NCBI RefSeq assembly: GCF_002240225.1
Contig: NZ_CP022584.1
Location: forward strand, 186,001 to 250,000
Direction of reading: 5' to 3'
From: Paenibacillus physcomitrellae
GTDB lineage: Bacteria; Bacillota; Bacilli; Paenibacillales; Paenibacillaceae
DNA: 64,000 bases
Shown: in pieces, positions 59,347 through 64,000 of the stretch
Position numbering within the stretch: position 1 is the stretch's first letter
How the letters are laid out: each line of letters opens with the position of its first letter
Position numbers and translations under genes: made by a program
The notes under the pieces: model-generated
Databases searched by the model: none
What the model was told of the DNA's origin: nothing
The model's input: the letters and a program-made list of their open reading frames with translations, nothing else

Positions 59347-61528
59347 AATGAATCAATTTGCTGTTTTTCGCCTTTTTGACGACATTCGAAGAAACGGAGT
59401 TAATGATCTCTTTTAACCCGATCCCTATCGCAAGAGCGCTGGCTGCGAACAATAGCAGCATCAAAGCGGAGGAGCCGACGATATCCCACAGGATGCCGCC
59501 GACCGCTTCCCGCATCATCCGGATCGCATAAGTGAAAGGCAGGAAGGGATAAACCGCCTGAAAGAAAGGCGGGGTGACCTGAATCGGGAAGGTTCCGCCC
59601 GACCCGGCAAGCTGAAGCACCAGCAGGACAATCGCCATCGCTTTGCCGACGTTGCCGAAGACGGAGACCAGCGTATAGATCATCAGCATAAACACGCTGC
59701 TGAGCAGGAGGCCAAAGACGACAAACCAGACCGGTTCTGCTGCATAAGTGCCCAGCAGGAGCAGATCGCCGGCCGTCACAAACAGGGACTGCAGCACAGC
59801 AAGCGTCCAAAAGGTAAGGAACCGTCCGAAATAAACCTCGTAGCTCCGGTAAGTGAGCCCGGGTTCATGCACTTCGACAGTCAGCAATGAAACCAGCAGC
59901 AGTCCGCCGACCCAAAGGGAAAGCGTGGAGAAGAAAGGCGACATCGCCGACCCGTAATTTGGAATAGGAAACAGCTGATGTTCGGATAACGTGACAGGCT
60001 GGGCAAAAAACTCGCTTTCCTTCTGGAAATTCAGCTTCAGCAGATCGATCAGGCTTTGCAGGTCGCCTTCCGTCTCAAGGGAGCGCAGCCGGTCCGCCAG
60101 CTCATGGACCTTCTGCTCGGCTTCCGGAAGCTGCCGGCTCAGCATGGACAACTCCTTGCTGCCGAGACGAATGCCCTGTGCGGCATCGGTCAGGATATGG
60201 CTGACTTCAGGCAGGGTGGACTTGGCGTCCTTGAGCAGGTCTCCGGCTTCTTTAGCTGAAGCCCGGGCGTTGTCTACGGCCCCGAGCAAAGCAGGCTGAA
60301 TTTCGCCCTCAAAGCGGTCCAGCAGATCCTTTGCGGCTGCTGCCGTTTCACGGGATAGCGCTGCAAAGGAATCCAGCTCTTCCGGAGAAAGGGGGTTTCC
60401 GGCTTTGGCGGCTTCAAGCAGCGAACGATTTAGCTGTTCCAGCCGGGTCAATTTTCCGATCATTTGGTCGACCTTGTCCGCAGTCCGCCTTAAGGTAGAG
60501 GAAGCTTCCGAGGATTGGCCGCGGCTTGACAGGCTCCAGCTTTTTAGCTGGGTCAGCAGCTCGGACAAACTTTCCGAGGCCTGACGGACGGCGGCTAAGG
60601 CGGTTTGGTTTTGCTCCAGTCGGGAGACGGCTTCGGTCACGGCACCTGATTCACCAGCTTCCTTCAGCATTTCCGCCAGGGCAGCAGCATTCGTAGCCGT
60701 CTGCTCCACCTGCGACAAAACGGATTTGGCCGCCGGTCCGGAGGATGCGATGACGTTTTGGCTGTTGTCCAGAAACGCGGACAAGGCCGAAGTGACCTTA
60801 AGTCCTTGATCGGCCAGGTGTTTGGCCTGCGGCAGCGCCTGCTGGACGCGGGTGACGATGCCTCCCGCTTCGTTTAAATCGGAAGACGCCGTTTTGGCCG
60901 CCTGGTTGATTTCCGGGAAACGGCTTTCCAGCTTGAGAACCAGCGAAGTAAGCTTATGGATAAACGGCAGCTGCTCCTGAAGCTCGGCGCCAAGCTGGTT
61001 AAACACCTTAAAGATCGCGCCGTTAGCCGTTTGTACGAAATTTCGGCTGACCTCCTCCACAATTGAACTGGCGCCTTGGGAGGCGATTTTAGGCGCTACG
61101 GCGTTTATTTTCTCGTTCACCGTATATTGGATTTCCGCTTTCTGCGGGTTCTCCGTTAATACCGAAGCGATCCGCTGGGAGAAATCGGACGGAATTTCGA
61201 TCGAGGCGTAGAATTCGCCCCGTTTAACGCCGCTGAGCGCGGCTTCCGGCGTGGTGAACACCCAGCCGATGCTGTGATTCTCTTTCAGGGAGCTGATAAT
61301 TTCGTTTCCCGCGTTAATCGATTTTCCCTGAACGGTTGCCCCTTTATCCACGCTGGCAACGGCCACGCTGAGCCCTTTGGTTTGACCGTAAGGGTCCCAA
61401 GAGGCCAGGATATTAAACCAGGCGTAAAGGGACGGCAGAAGCACAAGCCCTCCGATAACCAGAGCGGCTGCCCAATTGCCGGTGATTCTGCGAATGTCCC
61501 GGGCATATAAGGAAAATATTTTATTCAT
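59345..61528 (-). CDS. YhgE/Pip-domain membrane protein
   Basis: 727 residues; ATG at 61528 behind GGAGGTCC. One N-terminal membrane helix (WAAALVIGGLVLLPSLYAW), a long extracellular alpha-rich region (about 60-510) with coiled-coil character, and five to six membrane helices at the C-terminus (SLWVGGLLLVSLLTVEVHEPG onward). This is the YhgE/Pip architecture, known from phage infection protein and related to the type VII component EsaA/YueB. Here it is on the other strand, 6 kb from the type VII-like locus. Function unknown. Its stop codon is formed at the edge of the tandem repeat. Confidence 0.88.
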   Translation of the reverse strand: MNKIFSLYARDIRRITGNWAAALVIGGLVLLPSLYAWFNILASWDPYGQTKGLSVAVASVDKGATVQGKSINAGNEIISSLKENHSIGWVFTTPEAALSGVKRGEFYASIEIPSDFSQRIASVLTENPQKAEIQYTVNEKINAVAPKIASQGASSIVEEVSRNFVQTANGAIFKVFNQLGAELQEQLPFIHKLTSLVLKLESRFPEINQAAKTASSDLNEAGGIVTRVQQALPQAKHLADQGLKVTSALSAFLDNSQNVIASSGPAAKSVLSQVEQTATNAAALAEMLKEAGESGAVTEAVSRLEQNQTALAAVRQASESLSELLTQLKSWSLSSRGQSSEASSTLRRTADKVDQMIGKLTRLEQLNRSLLEAAKAGNPLSPEELDSFAALSRETAAAAKDLLDRFEGEIQPALLGAVDNARASAKEAGDLLKDAKSTLPEVSHILTDAAQGIRLGSKELSMLSRQLPEAEQKVHELADRLRSLETEGDLQSLIDLLKLNFQKESEFFAQPVTLSEHQLFPIPNYGSAMSPFFSTLSLWVGGLLLVSLLTVEVHEPGLTYRSYEVYFGRFLTFWTLAVLQSLFVTAGDLLLLGTYAAEPVWFVVFGLLLSSVFMLMIYTLVSVFGNVGKAMAIVLLVLQLAGSGGTFPIQVTPPFFQAVYPFLPFTYAIRMMREAVGGILWDIVGSSALMLLLFAASALAIGIGLKEIINSVSSNVVKKAKNSKLIH

Positions 61529-61639
61529 AAGGACCTCCGGCTATTTTTTCCTTATTGTTTGTGAGCGCGGCGAATTGTATGCCTGATAGTACCGGGAGAA
61601 AACAGCGGAAAAGGAAAGAAGGTCGGGAGGCCCGATTTT

Positions 61640-61673
61640 TTGTATTGACGAATACAAATGCCTGTTTTATGAT
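61640..61673 (+). promoter_or_regulatory. Promoter of the PTS operon with palindrome over the -35
   Basis: -35 TTGACG (61645-61650), 17-base spacer, -10 TATGAT (61668-61673). TTGTATT-GACG-AATACAA (61640-61657) is a perfect inverted repeat covering the -35, so a repressor may act in addition to antitermination. Confidence 0.65.
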
Positions 61674-61702
61674 GGACACAACAAAAGCAAATCTTTCTGA
61701 CG

Positions 61703-61795
61703 GCGTGTTACCATGACGTATAAATGGGCATGAGCCAAGGAAAACTTCCCTTTAATTCCAAAGGCGTAAGTTTATCCTTGGCTCTTTTTGTTTTG
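61703..61795 (+). promoter_or_regulatory. RAT antiterminator element overlapping a leader terminator
   Basis: 61702-61735 can fold as a RAT-like two-part hairpin (GGC/GCC, GTG/CAT, CCAT/ATGG with internal loops), much like the GlcT target before ptsG. Its 3' side is shared with the terminator GAGCCAAGGA (61732-61741) ... TCCTTGGCTC (61776-61785) followed by TTTTTGTTTT. Antiterminator protein binding would prevent the terminator. Confidence 0.7.
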
Positions 61796-61852
61796 CTGTA
61801 GGGAAGGAAAGAAGAAGATCCGGGGTTTTTACCTTAAAAGGGGGCGGTGGCG

Positions 61853-62710
61853 ATGAAGGAAGCTGAAATATTACAGGTCCAGCGGATCATCGGCAACAAT
61901 GTCGTCATGGCAAACACGGTAAACACCAACAAGGAATATGTACTGCTGGGAAAAGGCATCGGGTTTATCGTGAAAAACGAAGGCACGATTGACGTTAACG
62001 ATCCAAGAATCGAGAAGAGATTCCGTCTGGAGGACCGCGAGCAGTGGAGTCAATATCAAAGCATTCTGGAGGATTTTGATCCAAAGGTCATAGAGATTAC
62101 GGATAAAATCATCGAACATATTTCCAGGGAATTTCCGGGCAAACTGAATGACAAGGTGTATTTGGCGCTTCCGAGCCATCTTCAGTTTACGATTTACCGG
62201 ATCCGGCACGGGATGGATATCATCAATCCTTTTTTGCTTGAAACCAAGCTCTCTTTCCCCAAAGAATATGAGATCGCTTCCAAGATTGCGGATATGATCG
62301 GACAGGAATTTGAGCTGGAAATTCCGGAAGATGAAATCGGCTTCCTGACTTACCATGTTTATTCGGCGGCGAGCGATGTTCCGGTCGGACAGCTCGTTAA
62401 AGCATCGAATATTGTTGGAAGGCTGATTGAAGCGATTCAGCAGGAGAAGAACATCCATTTCGATCAAGGCAGCTTAAGCCATGTGCGCCTGATGCTGCAT
62501 CTTCGTTATTCGATCGAGCGGATTCTGCAGGGGACCTCGGTTGATAATCCCTTTGTTAATCACATCCGGTTTGAATACCGGGAAGAATATGCCCTTGCCC
62601 AGAAGCTAGGCCGGATTATGGCCGAGGAGCTGGATAAGAAGGTGCCGGAAGAAGAGATTTGCTACATGGCGATGCATTTATACCGGCTGTTCCAAAGAAT
62701 CCGCCGATAG
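61853..62710 (+). CDS. glcT: BglG-family transcription antiterminator, GlcT-like
   Basis: About 285 residues from the ATG at 61853 (GTG at 61847 also possible) with AAGGGGG upstream. An N-terminal RNA-binding CAT domain (LQVQRIIGNNVVMANT) is followed by two PRD domains with conserved histidines (IIEHISREFPGKL, LALPSHLQF; SHVRLMLHLRYSIERI, YMAMHLYRLF). PTS phosphorylation of the PRDs sets activity: with sugar present the protein binds RAT hairpins and lets transcription through. A RAT-terminator leader lies upstream of this gene itself, so it appears to control its own operon with the EIIA and EIIC genes that follow. Confidence 0.88.
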   Translation: MKEAEILQVQRIIGNNVVMANTVNTNKEYVLLGKGIGFIVKNEGTIDVNDPRIEKRFRLEDREQWSQYQSILEDFDPKVIEITDKIIEHISREFPGKLNDKVYLALPSHLQFTIYRIRHGMDIINPFLLETKLSFPKEYEIASKIADMIGQEFELEIPEDEIGFLTYHVYSAASDVPVGQLVKASNIVGRLIEAIQQEKNIHFDQGSLSHVRLMLHLRYSIERILQGTSVDNPFVNHIRFEYREEYALAQKLGRIMAEELDKKVPEEEICYMAMHLYRLFQRIRR

Positions 62711-62772
62711 AATTTGCTTAAGCCGTCTATCAAAAAAATTCAACCTAGTTATTGGAAACAGGAGGAGCAAAG

Positions 62773-63276
62773 ATGTTCTCAAAATGGAGAAAAAAAAGTA
62801 ATAGTAACCAAGCCGTAGAAATCGTGGCTCCCGTAAGCGGCGAAGCTGTCGCTTTATCCGCCGTGCCGGACGAAGCGTTTGCCGCCGGGCATATGGGCCA
62901 GGGGATCGCTATCGAGCCAAACGAAGGCAAGCTGATTGCTCCCTTTAATGGTACTGTAGCGCATGTGATCAAGTCAAATCACGCGCTTATCCTCGAGCAG
63001 GAAGGCACAGGACTTCAATTCCTGTTTCATATAGGCATTAACACCGTTGCCCTGAAGGGCGAAGGGTTTACCAGCCATGTTGCGGCCTCCGATAAGGTGA
63101 AGCAGGGCCAGCTGCTGATCGAATTCGATCTTGAGCAGATCAAAGCTGCGGGTTATCCGGTGATCACTCCGGTTATAGTCACCAATGCGGACGAATTGAC
63201 CGAAAGCATGGAAACCAATACGGGTACGGTGACAGCCGGCCAGGATGTCCTTTTAAAACTGGTTTTACGAAAATAA
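62773..63276 (+). CDS. PTS glucose-type EIIA component
   Basis: 167 residues from the ATG at 62773 after AGGAGGAG; the frame is open from 62752. Glucose-superfamily EIIA: IVAPVSGEAVALSAVPDEAFA at the N-terminus, His70 (IKSNHALILE) and the phosphorylated His86 (FLFHIGINTV). It passes phosphate from HPr to the EIIB of its transporter. Here it is a separate protein, between the antiterminator gene and an EIIC gene, so it serves that transporter and perhaps others that lack an EIIA. Confidence 0.94.
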   Translation: MFSKWRKKSNSNQAVEIVAPVSGEAVALSAVPDEAFAAGHMGQGIAIEPNEGKLIAPFNGTVAHVIKSNHALILEQEGTGLQFLFHIGINTVALKGEGFTSHVAASDKVKQGQLLIEFDLEQIKAAGYPVITPVIVTNADELTESMETNTGTVTAGQDVLLKLVLRK

Positions 63277-63300
63277 TATAGATGAAAGGGTGTTGAACAC

Positions 63301-64000
63301 ATGTTGGCTTTTCTCCAGAAAATCGGGAAATCCCTCATGCTTCCGGTTGCCACGCTGCCGGCGGCGGCAATTCTGCTGCGTTTTGGCAACATCGATTACG
63401 TCAAGGATTTCCATTTTGGCGAGGTAGGCAAATTTTTAAACCAATACGTCGCGCCTTTCCTGGCTGCCGGCGGGGGGACGATTTTTGACAACCTGCCGAT
63501 GATTTTTGCCATCGGGGTTGCCATCGGTTTGGCCGGAGATGCGGTAGCCGCCTTGTCTGCGGCGATCGGTTATCTGATCCTGCTGCAGGTACTGGCCAAA
63601 GTCCCTACAGTATTTACCGGCATCATGAGCGCCGATGCCAAACTCGACATGGGCGTACTCGGCGGTATCTTTACCGGCTGTATCGCAGCTTTCCTGTACA
63701 AAAAATACTACAATATCAAGCTTCCCGACTGGCTCGGCTTCTTCGGAGGCAAACGTTTTGTTCCGATGGTTACCTCAGCGGCAATGGTGGTATCGGGTAT
63801 TATTTTCGGTCTGATCTGGGGACCGGTTCAAGAGGCGCTGGATACGTTCGGCAACTGGATTGTGGATCTTGGCGGTGTTGGAGCAGGCATTTACATGCTG
63901 GCTAACCGTCTGCTTGTTCCTTTTGGCCTTCATCATATCATCAACTCGATCGCTTGGTTCCAAATCGGCGACTTTACGGATGCGGCAGGCAAAGTCATTC
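63301..64000 (+). CDS. PTS EIIC component, NagE-like, 3'-truncated by the window
   Basis: About 233 codons are visible: MLAFLQKIGKSLMLPVATLP and on, cut by the window end. ATG after AAAGGGTG. The multi-helix EIIC of the glucose/GlcNAc superfamily shows FDNLPMIFAIGVAIGLAGD, LPDWLGFFGGKRFVPM and FGLHHIINSIAWFQIGDF. The last two are closer to the GlcNAc transporter NagE (WFQIGEFTNAAG) than to PtsG, so N-acetylglucosamine is the more likely substrate; glucose is not excluded. The EIIB domain would lie beyond the window. Part of the operon with the GlcT-like and EIIA genes. Confidence 0.88.
   Translation, partial: MLAFLQKIGKSLMLPVATLPAAAILLRFGNIDYVKDFHFGEVGKFLNQYVAPFLAAGGGTIFDNLPMIFAIGVAIGLAGDAVAALSAAIGYLILLQVLAKVPTVFTGIMSADAKLDMGVLGGIFTGCIAAFLYKKYYNIKLPDWLGFFGGKRFVPMVTSAAMVVSGIIFGLIWGPVQEALDTFGNWIVDLGGVGAGIYMLANRLLVPFGLHHIINSIAWFQIGDFTDAAGKVI

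Overview
The window looks like a chromosomal segment of a Gram-positive, endospore-forming Firmicute of the Paenibacillus type. The grounds are moderate GC content, strong AGGAGG-type ribosome binding sites with frequent GTG/TTG starts, Bacillus-like gene neighbours (miaB-ricA, a ypdA-type reductase, GlcT- and MtlR-type PRD regulators, YflT- and YneR-type proteins) and protein sequence style. No rRNA, tRNA, insertion sequence, prophage or CRISPR array was seen. The species call is inference.

Layout. 1-4.9 kb: the 3' end of miaB, ricA/ymcA, a hotdog thioesterase, then an NAD-salvage trio (Nudix-HTH regulator, nicotinamidase, nicotinate phosphoribosyltransferase). 5.1-8.2 kb: an exported protein of unknown role, moaB (minus strand), a CobW-type metal GTPase with a His-rich stretch, and a Cys-rich four-helix-bundle protein. 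8.2-13.7 kb: a complete mannitol PTS operon mtlA-mtlR-mtlF-mtlD with candidate cre and MtlR operators. 13.7-15.2 kb: a TPR protein and a small HEPN-like protein. 15.4-19.9 kb (minus): a heterodimeric BmrC/BmrD-like ABC exporter preceded by a promoter, a 39-codon leader ORF and an intrinsic terminator, which together look like a ribosome-mediated attenuator. 19.9-28 kb: small housekeeping, redox and transport genes.

28.3-42.9 kb is a carbohydrate locus: an exported GxGYxYP protein, a GntR-LacI hybrid regulator, an ABC sugar importer (two permeases plus lipoprotein), a GH38 alpha-mannosidase, an unassigned GH42-like putative glycosidase and a GtaA-like six-hairpin protein. A shared AAATGACAT motif in the regulator and transporter promoters is the likely operator. 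Imported mannosides would be processed in the cytoplasm.

43.1-53.5 kb is the most unusual part: a compact type VII secretion-like operon with an EsaB/YukD-like ubiquitin-fold protein, an EssC/EccC-type triple ATPase without FHA domains, an EspG-like protein, two WXG100-type proteins, a membrane-anchored protein kinase, a von Willebrand A protein and a PP2C-like phosphatase. EsaA and EssA are missing. EssB appears to be replaced by a kinase that keeps its catalytic residues, and kinase-VWA-PP2C is the same trio as in TerY-P systems.

53.6-64 kb: an SDR oxidoreductase, gluQ (minus), hrpB helicase, a general-stress protein behind a sigma-B-like promoter, a nine-copy 17-bp tandem repeat, a YhgE/Pip membrane protein (minus), and a PTS operon (GlcT-type antiterminator, EIIA, NagE-like EIIC cut by the window end) preceded by a RAT-terminator leader. 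A recurring background feature is short, degenerate tandem arrays of differing unit length close to stop codons.
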